From the NCBI GenBank assembly GCA_004557565.1, contig SFGS01000005.1:1-51981 (forward strand): a stretch of 51,981 nt of DNA, given 5' to 3'. Origin of the DNA: Bacteroidales bacterium. GTDB lineage: Bacteria > Bacteroidota > Bacteroidia > Bacteroidales > Muribaculaceae. The position numbers were made by a program, and so were the translations under genes. The notes under the pieces are model-generated. The model searched no databases. It was not told where the DNA came from and was given only the letters and a program-made list of their open reading frames with translations. Below are positions 8,317 to 15,954 of this stretch, in pieces; the stretch's first letter is position 1, and every line of letters begins with the position of its first letter.

Positions 8317-9810
8317 ATGGCAAATGATGTTTATGCCTCGTTAGGCAAAGACAGGAAACGATTCCTGAATTGGCAATGGCGCGTCATCGCAGTGACGATG
8401 ATTGGCTATGCCGTGTTCTACTTTGTTCGCAAGAACATGTCTGTGGCCATGCCAGGTATCACCGCTGAATACGGTGTTACCAACAAGAGCTTCGGTTGGA
8501 TTATCTTCGCCGGCTCACTGGTGTATGGTTTTTCACGCTTTATCAATGGTTACCTCGTTGACCGTGTGAAAGGGCGTATCGTAATGGCGGCAGGTCTGCT
8601 CCTCTGCGCATTGTCGAACTTTCTGTTTGGCTACGGTGCCAACTTGAGTGCCTTGTTCACTGGCGTGAATGAAGGCCCCGACTTCGTGAATATGTTCATT
8701 ATGTTGATGGGTGTGACTATCATCCTCAACCAATACTTCCAAGGTTTCGGTTATCCTCCATGTGCGCGTATCCTGCCACACTGGATTCACCCAAGCCAGT
8801 TGGCTACCAAGATGAGTGTGTGGAACTGCTCACACTCTATCGGTGCGGCTCTCGCTGTGGTGGCTTGCGGCTACATTATGGGCACAATGGGTACCGATAT
8901 GAGCCAAGCCGACGGTGTGGTCAACACCATCATCAAAAACCTCACCGCCAATGGTGTGGACCAGGCTCAGGCTGTGGAACAGGCTGCCACCTACGCTGCG
9001 CATATCGGTGCGTGGAAGTGGTGCTTCTATGCTCCTGCTTGCTTGGCTGTGGTGACTGCATTCTTCGTGTTCCTCGGCTTGCGCGACGAGCCTAAGGAAG
9101 TGGGTCTGCCCGACCTTCCCGACACTGGTCTCGGCGGCTTGAACGAAAACAAGAAGAGCGCAAAGGCTCGCAAGAAATTCGAAATGGAAATGGTATGGAA
9201 AAACCGTTGGGTTTGGACATTCTGTATTGCCAACCTCTTTGTGTATGTAGTGCGTATGGGCGTGCTCGACTGGGGTCCTAAATTCTTGACCGAGGCTCGC
9301 GGTCTCGACATCAAGAGCGCCACCTGGACCACCGCGGCGTTTGAAATCGCTGGTATCGTGGGCACCTTGTTCGCTGGTTGGGCCACCGACCACATCTTCA
9401 AGGGCAAAGGTCACCGCATGTGCGTGATGTGCATGGCTGGTGCGGCAATCTTCATGACCATCTTCCGCTTCTTGCCCGACGACTGTGGCATCACCGTCAC
9501 TGCCGCTGTGCTCGTGGGTGCAGGTTTCTGCATCTACGGTCCACAGGCGCTTATCGGTATCGAACTCGGTAACCAAGCCACTAAAGAGGCTTCAGCTCGT
9601 GCCAACGGTATCGCTGGTATTCTTGGCTACCTCGGCTCAGGTTTGAGCGGTTTGCTCGTTGGTTATGTGGCAGATGCATTTGGTTGGACCCGCGTGTTCG
9701 AAACCATCATCGTTGTTGCCATCATCGGTATGTTTGTGCTCATCTCAATGTGGGCAGCTCCACGCGATGGCTACGAACGTGCTTCTAAAATCAATTACGA
9801 CGAAGAATAA
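8317..9810 (+). CDS. Second OPA-family organophosphate transporter (GlpT/UhpT-like)
   Basis: A 497-residue major-facilitator protein of the same family as its upstream neighbour, with VIAVTMIGYAVFYFVRKNMS in helix 1 and FQGFGYPPCARILPHWIHP between helices 4 and 5. It carries an insert around residues 195-225 (DMSQADGVVNTIIKNL ...) absent from the first copy. The two are diverged paralogues, suggesting different organophosphate substrates or affinities. They are probably co-transcribed (45-bp gap), and a terminator follows. The substrate is inferred only from the glp context. Confidence 0.85.
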   Translation: MANDVYASLGKDRKRFLNWQWRVIAVTMIGYAVFYFVRKNMSVAMPGITAEYGVTNKSFGWIIFAGSLVYGFSRFINGYLVDRVKGRIVMAAGLLLCALSNFLFGYGANLSALFTGVNEGPDFVNMFIMLMGVTIILNQYFQGFGYPPCARILPHWIHPSQLATKMSVWNCSHSIGAALAVVACGYIMGTMGTDMSQADGVVNTIIKNLTANGVDQAQAVEQAATYAAHIGAWKWCFYAPACLAVVTAFFVFLGLRDEPKEVGLPDLPDTGLGGLNENKKSAKARKKFEMEMVWKNRWVWTFCIANLFVYVVRMGVLDWGPKFLTEARGLDIKSATWTTAAFEIAGIVGTLFAGWATDHIFKGKGHRMCVMCMAGAAIFMTIFRFLPDDCGITVTAAVLVGAGFCIYGPQALIGIELGNQATKEASARANGIAGILGYLGSGLSGLLVGYVADAFGWTRVFETIIVVAIIGMFVLISMWAAPRDGYERASKINYDEE

Positions 9811-9823
9811 CCAATAATTCAAT

Positions 9824-9863
9824 AAAAGGTGAATAGGGCACCGGTCGTCCTAATCACCTTTTT
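9824..9863 (+). terminator. Rho-independent terminator after the transporter pair
   Basis: AAAAGGTGA (9824-9832) pairs with TCACCTTTT (9854-9862), with TAGG/CCTA extending the stem inward. The pairing T run doubles as the tail. Confidence 0.7.
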
Positions 9864-9869
9864 CCTTTT

Positions 9870-10055
9870 AACCCCAATCGGTCATTAGGGCTTGTGGTAT
9901 TTCGGAGTTTTAGAAGAATGGATTTTGCTTGTCTTTTAATGAGTGATAGCGAGCTATTACGAATTAAAAACAAGTGAAAGGCATCTTATAAAAGCCGAAA
10001 GACCGCAAGAAGTAATCTAAAAAATCACTATACGGCCTAATGGCCGATTTGGGTT
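9870..10055. repeat. 186-bp foldback element (MITE-like or structured RNA)
   Basis: The ends form a 22-bp inverted repeat with three mismatches (9870-9891 and 10034-10055). Inward, CTTGTGGTATTTCGG (9891-9905) pairs with CCGAAAGACCGCAAG (9995-10009). The centre is a long hairpin: CTTGTCTTTTAAT and GTGATAGC on the left, GCTATTAC and ATTAAAAACAAG on the right. Nearly the whole segment can therefore fold back on itself. It has no coding capacity and lies in the gap between the transporter terminator and the HAD gene. Confidence 0.65.
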
Positions 10056-10086
10056 TAATACATTATAATTTATAACTACAGCAATT

Positions 10087-10953
10087 ATGGAATTTAATAA
10101 ATACATGTCGCCAATGGGCGAAGAGAAGTTGATGGAGGCACTTGCCAAGATTAAGCATGTGGCACTCGACATGGACGGCACCATCTACATGGGTTCAACC
10201 TTGTTTCCCTACACCATCAAGTTTCTCGACACGCTCACCGCTAACGGCATCAGCTATTCGTTCCTGACCAACAACCCAACCAAGAGCCACAAAGACTATC
10301 TTTTGAAGCTCGAAAAACTGGGTATTCACGCCACCGATGAGCAAATGTACACCTCATCGCTCGCCACCATCGACTACATCAAGCAACATCACCCCGAAGC
10401 AAAGCGCCTCTTCACCCTCGGCACACCAAGTATGCAAGAGGAATTTGTGAAAGCTGGCTTCGAACTGTGTGCCGACGATCCTGCCGACCGTCCTGATGTG
10501 CTGGTAGTGGCATTCGACACCACTTTGGAATACTCACGCCTGTGCCGCGCCACCTGGTGGGCATCGAAAGCCGATATTCCTTACATCGCCACCAACCCAG
10601 ACTGGGTGTGCCCAACCGACCAGGAGGTGATTCTCGTGGACTGCGGTTCAATCTGCAAGGCGATTGAGGGCGCGTGCAAGCGCAAGCCCGACGTGGTGAT
10701 TGGCAAGCCCAATCCAAATATGCTCTACTGCATTCGCGACAAATACGGCTACAAGAGCGACGAATTGGCAATGGTGGGCGACCGCATCTACACCGATGTG
10801 GCTACTGCTCAAAACGCTGGCTCGCTTGGAGTGCTCGTGCTCAGTGGCGAAACCACTTTGGAAACAGCAATCGCTAACGACCCAAACCCCGATTTGACAG
10901 CAGAAAATATCGAGGTGCTTGGCGAATTGCTCGTAAAATCGCGTAAAAAGTAA
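10087..10953 (+). CDS. HAD-IIA family phosphatase (NagD / glycerol-phosphate phosphatase-like)
   Basis: This 288-residue soluble protein belongs to HAD subclass IIA. Motif I is ALDMDGTIYMGSTLFP (nucleophile Asp near residue 25), motif II is SFLTNNPTKS, and motif IV is MVGDRIYTDVATAQNAG, with a cap domain between. The family includes NagD and phosphoglycolate/glycerol-phosphate phosphatases. Between G3P transporters and a phosphate-type porin, dephosphorylation of G3P or a related small phosphate is an attractive guess. The cap that sets specificity cannot be read from sequence. There is no signal peptide, so it acts in the cytoplasm. Confidence 0.82.
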   Translation: MEFNKYMSPMGEEKLMEALAKIKHVALDMDGTIYMGSTLFPYTIKFLDTLTANGISYSFLTNNPTKSHKDYLLKLEKLGIHATDEQMYTSSLATIDYIKQHHPEAKRLFTLGTPSMQEEFVKAGFELCADDPADRPDVLVVAFDTTLEYSRLCRATWWASKADIPYIATNPDWVCPTDQEVILVDCGSICKAIEGACKRKPDVVIGKPNPNMLYCIRDKYGYKSDELAMVGDRIYTDVATAQNAGSLGVLVLSGETTLETAIANDPNPDLTAENIEVLGELLVKSRKK

Positions 10954-10993
10954 AAATAATTGAAAAAACGCTTTCATTTTGAAAAATGTTTCG

Positions 10994-11001
10994 TATCTTT
11001 G
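10994..11001 (+). promoter_or_regulatory. Promoter of the porin operon, -7 element
   Basis: TATCTTTG matches the -7 consensus. TTTC at 10972-10975 is a possible weak -33 element 18 bp upstream. The leader to the porin start is about 150 nt. Confidence 0.55.
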
Positions 11002-11155
11002 TGAAGAATAAATTTTGCCTTTTATAACTAATGGCATAAAAAATTTATAGAAACTACGAAATAACCGAAGGCTTGAATAAACAATAACTACGAATATATA
11101 TTGATCTAAAATATATAGATAATCACAATTTTCTACTAACTAAATTTTCAAAATT

Positions 11156-12328
11156 ATGAAGAAATCAATCTTTACTCTTCTTAGCTGTGCTGCTCTCGCA
11201 ACTCCAGCTATGTTTGCAGAAGAAGCAGTGGCTCCTGAAGCAATCGCTGAACCAACAGCAGAAGCTGTAGCAGAACCTGTGGCTGAACCACAAAGTGACT
11301 TTGCTGACTTCTTGAAGAAGATGCCAGTGAAAATCTCTGGTTACCTCCAAACTGGCTGGAACTACACCAGCAACAAAAACGCTTCTACCTCTTCTTTCCA
11401 AGCTAAGCGTCTCCGCTTGCTCTTGGACGGTAAGGTGTCTGAAAACGTAGACTTCCGTCTCCAAATCGAAGCTTTCAACGGTATCGCTGGTTCTACCAAC
11501 GGTAACGGTCAGAAGAACATCCAAGTGATGGACGCGTTCGCTACTTGGAAGATTTGCCCAGAATTCAAGGTTCGCGCCGGTCAATTCTACACTCCACTCG
11601 GTTATGAGAACTACGACATCTCTCCAGCTACTTTGGAAACTGTTGACTTCTCTAACATCGTTTACCGCATTGCTTGCCGCAACCCATATTCTTACAACTT
11701 AGTAGACTATGGTCGTGACCTCGGCGTTATGCTCATGGGTGACATCGACAAGTACTTCCACTACGACTTCGCTGTGACCAACGGTTCAATTCCTTGCAAG
11801 GACGACAACAACAACACTAAGGACATCTACGCAAGCGTAACTATCAAGCCTTTCAAGAACTTCAACGTGAAGGCTACTTACAACTGGGGTGAATACAACC
11901 CACAAGCACTTGCTGGTGGCACTGCTCCTGGCATAGGCGTTTCTAAGTACATGCCAATGAACCGCTTCGTTGTTGGTGCATGGTACAACGATCCTAACGG
12001 TCTCGACCTCCGCGCTGAATACGGTTTCATGAAGTCAGATAAGGGTGGCAAGACTTACGTTGACGAACAAGGTGCTTACGTACTCGCAGGCTACCACGCT
12101 GGCAAGTTCCTTCCTATCGTGCGTTGGGACATGTACAAAGACGACGTGAACAAAACTTCTGCTGGTTGCAACTACAACCGTATTCTCGTAGGTTGTACTT
12201 ACCAACTCTTCAAGAACGTGAAGATCCAACTCAACTATGGTCACTTCATGTACAGCGACGATGTTAAGAACGCTGGTGGTCTTGAAAAGAGCGAACAAGT
12301 TCAACTCATGGGTCTCTTCAAATTCTAA
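11156..12328 (+). CDS. Outer-membrane porin, phosphate-selective OprO/OprP type
   Basis: This 390-residue predicted outer-membrane beta-barrel begins with a signal peptide (MKKSIFTLLSCAALATPAMFA). A low-complexity Ala/Glu/Pro linker (residues ~22-50, AEPTAEAVAEPVAEP) follows. The rest alternates beta-strands of the porin O/P family (ISGYLQTGWNYTSN, FRLQIEAFN, VRAGQFYTPLGYEN), and the chain ends in Phe as expected for Bam-dependent assembly. Codons are strongly biased (AAC, CTC, GCT), which suggests high expression. Placed after the G3P transporters and the HAD phosphatase, it likely admits phosphate or organophosphates to the periplasm. The next gene follows after 75 bp. Confidence 0.85.
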   Translation: MKKSIFTLLSCAALATPAMFAEEAVAPEAIAEPTAEAVAEPVAEPQSDFADFLKKMPVKISGYLQTGWNYTSNKNASTSSFQAKRLRLLLDGKVSENVDFRLQIEAFNGIAGSTNGNGQKNIQVMDAFATWKICPEFKVRAGQFYTPLGYENYDISPATLETVDFSNIVYRIACRNPYSYNLVDYGRDLGVMLMGDIDKYFHYDFAVTNGSIPCKDDNNNTKDIYASVTIKPFKNFNVKATYNWGEYNPQALAGGTAPGIGVSKYMPMNRFVVGAWYNDPNGLDLRAEYGFMKSDKGGKTYVDEQGAYVLAGYHAGKFLPIVRWDMYKDDVNKTSAGCNYNRILVGCTYQLFKNVKIQLNYGHFMYSDDVKNAGGLEKSEQVQLMGLFKF

Positions 12329-12403
12329 TTATCCAACTTGAAGCAAACTCTTAACCAAATTTTTATAAAACAATTTCATTAACAAAAACTTAAAAAAGTT
12401 ATT

Positions 12404-13417
12404 ATGAAAAAATTAATGATTCTCTTGGCTGTTTGCTCATTTGGTTTGGCAAACGCTCAACACCTCGGTACTGAATACCGTTTGAAGAAAGTTGTTGAAG
12501 TTCCTGGCCGTCAAGGTATCGCTGCTGACAAGGACTACTTCTACGTATCTGACACTCGTGGACTTTACAAATTCGACCGTAACTGGAACCTCGTTAAGAA
12601 GCGTGTTCAGACTAAGGACGCAAAGACTGGCAAGTTCATCGACCCATTGTTCAACAACCCAGATCCAGCTAAGGGTGGCGCTAACCACTTCGGCGACATC
12701 GACGTTTACGATGGCAAGATCTACACTGGTAACGAATATTTCAACCTCGGCCGTGGCGTGAACATCTCTGTTGACATCTACGACGCTAACACTCTCCAAT
12801 ATGTGGAAAGTATTCCTTGGCGTCCAGAATCTGGTCAAGTTGAAGTTTCTGGTGTTGCAGTTGACCGCGAACGCAACCTCGTATGGCTCTCTGACTGGGT
12901 TGACAGCCGCTATGTATATGCTTACAGCCTCGAAACTAAGCAATACTACACTAAGGTACAATGCCGTCCTGAACCATACTGGTGCCAAGGTATCTTCGTA
13001 GTTGATGGTACTATGCTTCTCGCTGCTGACGATGGTGAATCTACTTACCACATCGCTGACAACGTGTACAAGATGGACATCACTGGTGCTCCTTACACTG
13101 GTCTCGTTGACGGTACTGAACCTGTTAAGGATACTCCTTGGTCAGTTAAGACCGACAAGGCTGGTAAGGTAGTTAAGCGTACTGGCAAGATCGCTGGTGG
13201 CGCTATGGGTGGCAGAGTAGAATTGCTCCGCGAAATGACCGACTTCCGCCGTGCAGGTGAAATCGAAGGTCTTTGCATCGACCCTGTTACCGACGACCTC
13301 CTCGTTCTCAACAACCGTGGTACTCAAATCATCCTCGGTATGAGCCAAGGTCCTTTCGCTAACGAAGGTTACACCAAGGAAATCCACGAAGTTTATATTT
13401 ATGAAAAAGTTAAATAA
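12404..13417 (+). CDS. Secreted beta-propeller protein of unknown function
   Basis: The 337-residue protein has a clear signal peptide (MKKLMILLAVCSFGLANA). It then shows repeated blocks such as GRQGIAADKDYFYVSDTRGLY, HFGDIDVYDGKIYTG, VSGVAVDRERNLVWLSDW and IEGLCIDPVTDDLLVLNNRG. These are the strand patterns of a YncE/SMP-30/phytase-like propeller. Codon use is as biased as in the preceding porin gene, with which it is probably co-transcribed; a strong terminator ends the unit. A periplasmic or surface role in handling phosphorylated or phosphodiester compounds is only an inference from its neighbours. No catalytic residues can be assigned with certainty. Confidence 0.75.
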   Translation: MKKLMILLAVCSFGLANAQHLGTEYRLKKVVEVPGRQGIAADKDYFYVSDTRGLYKFDRNWNLVKKRVQTKDAKTGKFIDPLFNNPDPAKGGANHFGDIDVYDGKIYTGNEYFNLGRGVNISVDIYDANTLQYVESIPWRPESGQVEVSGVAVDRERNLVWLSDWVDSRYVYAYSLETKQYYTKVQCRPEPYWCQGIFVVDGTMLLAADDGESTYHIADNVYKMDITGAPYTGLVDGTEPVKDTPWSVKTDKAGKVVKRTGKIAGGAMGGRVELLREMTDFRRAGEIEGLCIDPVTDDLLVLNNRGTQIILGMSQGPFANEGYTKEIHEVYIYEKVK

Positions 13418-13454
13418 TTCTCCCAAGAATTAATCTAACACAGATATAACTTCC

Positions 13455-13493
13455 GCCTCCGAGAGGGTTCACCCCCACTCGGAGGCTTTTTTT
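13455..13493 (+). terminator. Strong rho-independent terminator of the porin/propeller operon
   Basis: GCCTCCGAG (13455-13463) pairs perfectly with CTCGGAGGC (13478-13486), followed by seven T. Confidence 0.9.
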
Positions 13494-13629
13494 ATTCCCC
13501 CCACCCAATGCCATCACCGAGGGGAGCGTGGGGACTGCACCCTCCCATTTTATTCGATTTTCACACCTATTTTATCCATTAAAACCCGATTTACACCAAT
13601 TTTTTTAAAACCTCCATACCCTATTACTC

Positions 13630-13661
13630 GTTGACCTGTTGACTTGTTGACCCGTTGACTT
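13630..13661. repeat. Octamer direct repeat (GTTGACYY x4)
   Basis: Four consecutive 8-bp units, GTTGACCT, GTTGACTT, GTTGACCC and GTTGACTT, lie in the non-coding stretch 13494-13949. That stretch otherwise holds only a dispersed-repeat copy and a promoter; I see no gene in it. Confidence 0.7.
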
Positions 13662-13800
13662 TTTTTAGGGTGTTTTTTTTCAGCCACAAATTTGCACAAT
13701 TTTTCACGGATTTTTTTGTTGAATCTTGTTGAATCTGTGTGAGCTTTGGAAATTGGAGCACTCGGTGTACTCGGACATGCCCCACGACCATTCCATCAAC

Positions 13801-13862
13801 CTCCGTGAGATTTAACATCATCAAAAGCAAAATCAGTGAGATCTGTGGGATTTGTGTGAGCC
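13801..13862. repeat. Dispersed CTCACACAnATCCCAC-family repeat, copy A
   Basis: Read in reverse complement, this begins with a CTCACACAAATCCCAC-type block followed by GATCTCACTGA and ends in GATGATGTTAAATCTCAC. Both blocks recur at 34883-35052, and related units form the array at 35548-35790. Confidence 0.65.
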
Positions 13863-13886
13863 AAGCCCCTGCCAAGTGGTGGTGGT

Positions 13887-13918
13887 TTTGGTTATGTAGG
13901 GGAATGTTTGTAACTTTG
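13887..13918 (+). promoter_or_regulatory. Promoter of the DUF5672-type gene
   Basis: TTTG at 13887-13890 and TAACTTTG at 13911-13918 are 20 bp apart, a full match to the Bacteroidetes promoter layout. The start codon is about 30 bp downstream. Confidence 0.75.
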
Positions 13919-13949
13919 TTGGGAGTTTTCGAATTATATTATTTGACGT

Positions 13950-14741
13950 ATGACGGAAGAAGTGGCTGTGTTGGTTCCGATTTACAGGGACGCGCTTGGT
14001 GAGTATGAGGAAGTTTCGTTGCGAAACATCGTGACGGTTCTGAAAGACTATCCTATTTTCTTTGTGAAACCTGCATCGCTGGAGTTGGCTGAGGTGGGGA
14101 AGATGTTTCCGCAGGTGAAGCAGGAGTGTTTCGACGACTGTTTTTTCACCAACATTCACGCCTACAACACGCTGATGCTCTCCACGGCATTCTATGAGCG
14201 TTTTTCACGCTTTGAATACATTCTGATTGCCCAGCTCGACACCTACATTTTCCGCGACGAACTCCATCAGTGGTGCGCCAAAGGCTACGACTATGTGGGC
14301 GCGCCGTGGATAGTGCGCGACATCTACCGCAATCCGCTCATGCGTCTGTGCTCAAAAATCAAGAAATGCTATTGCGACATCACCGGCAAACCCAATTCGC
14401 AAATCACCGGCAATAAGGTGGGCAATGGTGGACTTTCGCTTCGAAAGGTGGAGTCGCACATTCGTGCCACTAAGCAGTTGCGCGCGCTTATCGAGCAATA
14501 TCTGTCGCACGAAAAGTTTCATTTGTTTAACGAAGATGTGTTTTTCGCTATCGAGCCCAACCGCAACGGGCTTGACTTCAAATACCCCGACTATCTCGAA
14601 GCCATGAAATTCAGTTTCGACAAACACCCAGCATACTGTTACAAGAAAAATGGCAACCAACTGCCTTTCGGCTGCCACGGCTGGAACAAGAAAAGAATGA
14701 TTAAATTTTGGAAAAAGATTATTGGAGAAATTAGAAGTTAG
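13950..14741 (+). CDS. DUF5672-type glycosyltransferase-like protein
   Basis: This 263-residue cytoplasmic protein lacks a signal peptide. It shows LAVLVPIYR-like strand 1 (EEVAVLVPIYRDAL), a DXD-like segment ILIAQLDTYIF (~residue 88-98), YDYVGAPW, VGNGGLSLRK and FNEDVFFAI. This set is typical of DUF5672 proteins, which adopt a GT-A-like fold and are often found with surface-glycan genes. Donor and acceptor are unknown. The last three residues and the TAG stop are encoded inside a TTAGAAR heptamer array. The convergent gene downstream also looks like a glycosyltransferase. Confidence 0.75.
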   Translation: MTEEVAVLVPIYRDALGEYEEVSLRNIVTVLKDYPIFFVKPASLELAEVGKMFPQVKQECFDDCFFTNIHAYNTLMLSTAFYERFSRFEYILIAQLDTYIFRDELHQWCAKGYDYVGAPWIVRDIYRNPLMRLCSKIKKCYCDITGKPNSQITGNKVGNGGLSLRKVESHIRATKQLRALIEQYLSHEKFHLFNEDVFFAIEPNRNGLDFKYPDYLEAMKFSFDKHPAYCYKKNGNQLPFGCHGWNKKRMIKFWKKIIGEIRS

Positions 14742-14836
14742 AAATTAGAAGTTAGAGGTTGGAGGTTAAAAGATTGATTACAAGCTAAAAAGCATTCGTC
14801 TTAACTTCTTTAACTTCTTAACTCCTTAACTTCTAA
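14731..14836. repeat. Heptamer (TTAGAAR) and octamer (TTCTTAAC) repeats between convergent genes
   Basis: Six heptamers (TTAGAAG, TTAGAAA, TTAGAAG, TTAGAGG and two variants) run from 14731 to 14772. From about 14802 to 14836 an inverted set of TTCTTTAAC/TTCTTAAC units follows. The halves can pair loosely and may act as a two-way terminator. The heptamers supply the stop codon of the upstream gene. Confidence 0.75.
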
Positions 14837-14841
14837 AAAAA

Positions 14842-15600
14842 CTATTTTTTCGTTGACCACATTGTGGCTTGGCGGGCGGAATTGATGTAGTAGCGATCTT
14901 CCTCGTCGAGGTTCGCTGAATCTTGATACCATGGCAGGTGGAGCAGGCTGTAAGGCTCAGCCATGCGGTACGACTCCAGCGACACACGGCGGCTCAACCC
15001 GATGCGAGGGCGGTAGAGCGAAAATGTGGTGTCGATAGGCGCACGGTAGAGTGTGAGTCCATCTTCCTCGGTCTGTTCCTTAAAATATTTACTTTCAAAG
15101 TCGATTGCGTCCTGTTTGTGCTCGTAGCAGTCGGGCAAGCCGGTGATGCGAATCGACGGAGCGATTTTAAACGCCTTCTTTCGCTTGCATTTCAGGATAT
15201 GGAACATGCGCTCCACCACGTCGGCAGGACATTCGGGCGAGAGTTGCACATCGGGGTCGGTGTAGATGTAATAGTCGGAGCAAAAACGCTTCCGCACCGG
15301 AGCGTATTTCCACAGTGCCTTAAATCCGTAGTTTTTGGGCAGGCGAATCACCTCAAACTGGCACTTGGCGTACCACTCCAGCAGTGGGGGATAGGCGCTC
15401 TGATTGTCGAGAATCACGATATTCGTGTAGCCACGCGAGGTGAGCGAGTCGATGAGTTTCTTCAGCATCGTCAGGCGGTTGTAATTGTTGATAATGATGG
15501 GAATATCGTGCGCGTCGCTGATTTTTGATGGGCACATGCGTTCCATCAGGTAGAAATAATTTGCACGAATCACATCCTTAGTGTGTCCAAAAAGTTCCAT
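14842..15600 (-). CDS. Glycosyltransferase family 2-like protein
   Basis: The 252-residue protein contains IPIIINNYNRLTMLKKLIDSL (strand/helix 1 of a GT-A fold), NIVILDNQS, and YYIYTDPDVQLSPECP. In the last, DPD is the metal-binding DXD-type motif near residue 120. The C-terminal half (RIGLSRRVSLESYRMAEPY ... YQDSANLDEEDRYYINSA) resembles acceptor-binding parts of such enzymes. I start at the ATG at 15600, because the frame opens further upstream only with a TTG that overlaps the promoter. It converges with the DUF5672-type gene. Substrates are unknown. Confidence 0.75.
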   Translation of the reverse strand: MELFGHTKDVIRANYFYLMERMCPSKISDAHDIPIIINNYNRLTMLKKLIDSLTSRGYTNIVILDNQSAYPPLLEWYAKCQFEVIRLPKNYGFKALWKYAPVRKRFCSDYYIYTDPDVQLSPECPADVVERMFHILKCKRKKAFKIAPSIRITGLPDCYEHKQDAIDFESKYFKEQTEEDGLTLYRAPIDTTFSLYRPRIGLSRRVSLESYRMAEPYSLLHLPWYQDSANLDEEDRYYINSARQATMWSTKK

Positions 15601-15627
15601 TAGCGATAGTTTGTAAAAATGACGGTG

Positions 15628-15635
15628 CAAAATTA
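15628..15635 (-). promoter_or_regulatory. -7 promoter element of the minus-strand glycosyltransferase gene
   Basis: Read on the minus strand this is TAATTTTG, 28 bp upstream of the ATG at 15600. It supports the shorter start. Confidence 0.6.
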
Positions 15636-15806
15636 CTATATATCCCCCAAGTATTCAAATTAATTGAGAAACAACCCTAAAACCATCGGTTTTCTCCATA
15701 GGTGGGTGTGCGTGTAATGTGCTGTGTAGTATGAGATTGTGTGACGTTAACATTGTTAACACTCGTTTTTAACATTTTTGTAATCATTTTTTTTTGCGTA
15801 ATTGTT

Positions 15807-15837
15807 TTTGAAGAATGGTTTAAAAAGCTTAATTTTG
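15807..15837 (+). promoter_or_regulatory. Promoter of the susCD-GDPD operon
   Basis: TTTG at 15807-15810 and TAATTTTG at 15830-15837 are 19 bp apart. The leader is about 105 nt and contains a short ORF. Confidence 0.75.
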
Positions 15838-15870
15838 TAGATATTTTATTAGACTAAGATAACCGATTCA

Positions 15871-15954
15871 ATGAACAGCAATACGACTACATATTGCCAA
15901 TCAATGTCAATAGCAAAATCAATTCAATTACTAACTAATAACAACTTTCTATGA
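15871..15954 (+). CDS. Possible 27-residue leader ORF coupled to the SusC start
   Basis: An ATG at 15871 opens 27 codons that end in TGA at 15952-15954. That stop overlaps the two SusC start codons in the string ATGATG. The product is polar (many Asn, Thr, Ser) with no known domain. The overlap would couple its termination to SusC initiation. It may be chance in AT-rich leader DNA. Confidence 0.35.
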   Translation: MNSNTTTYCQSMSIAKSIQLLTNNNFL

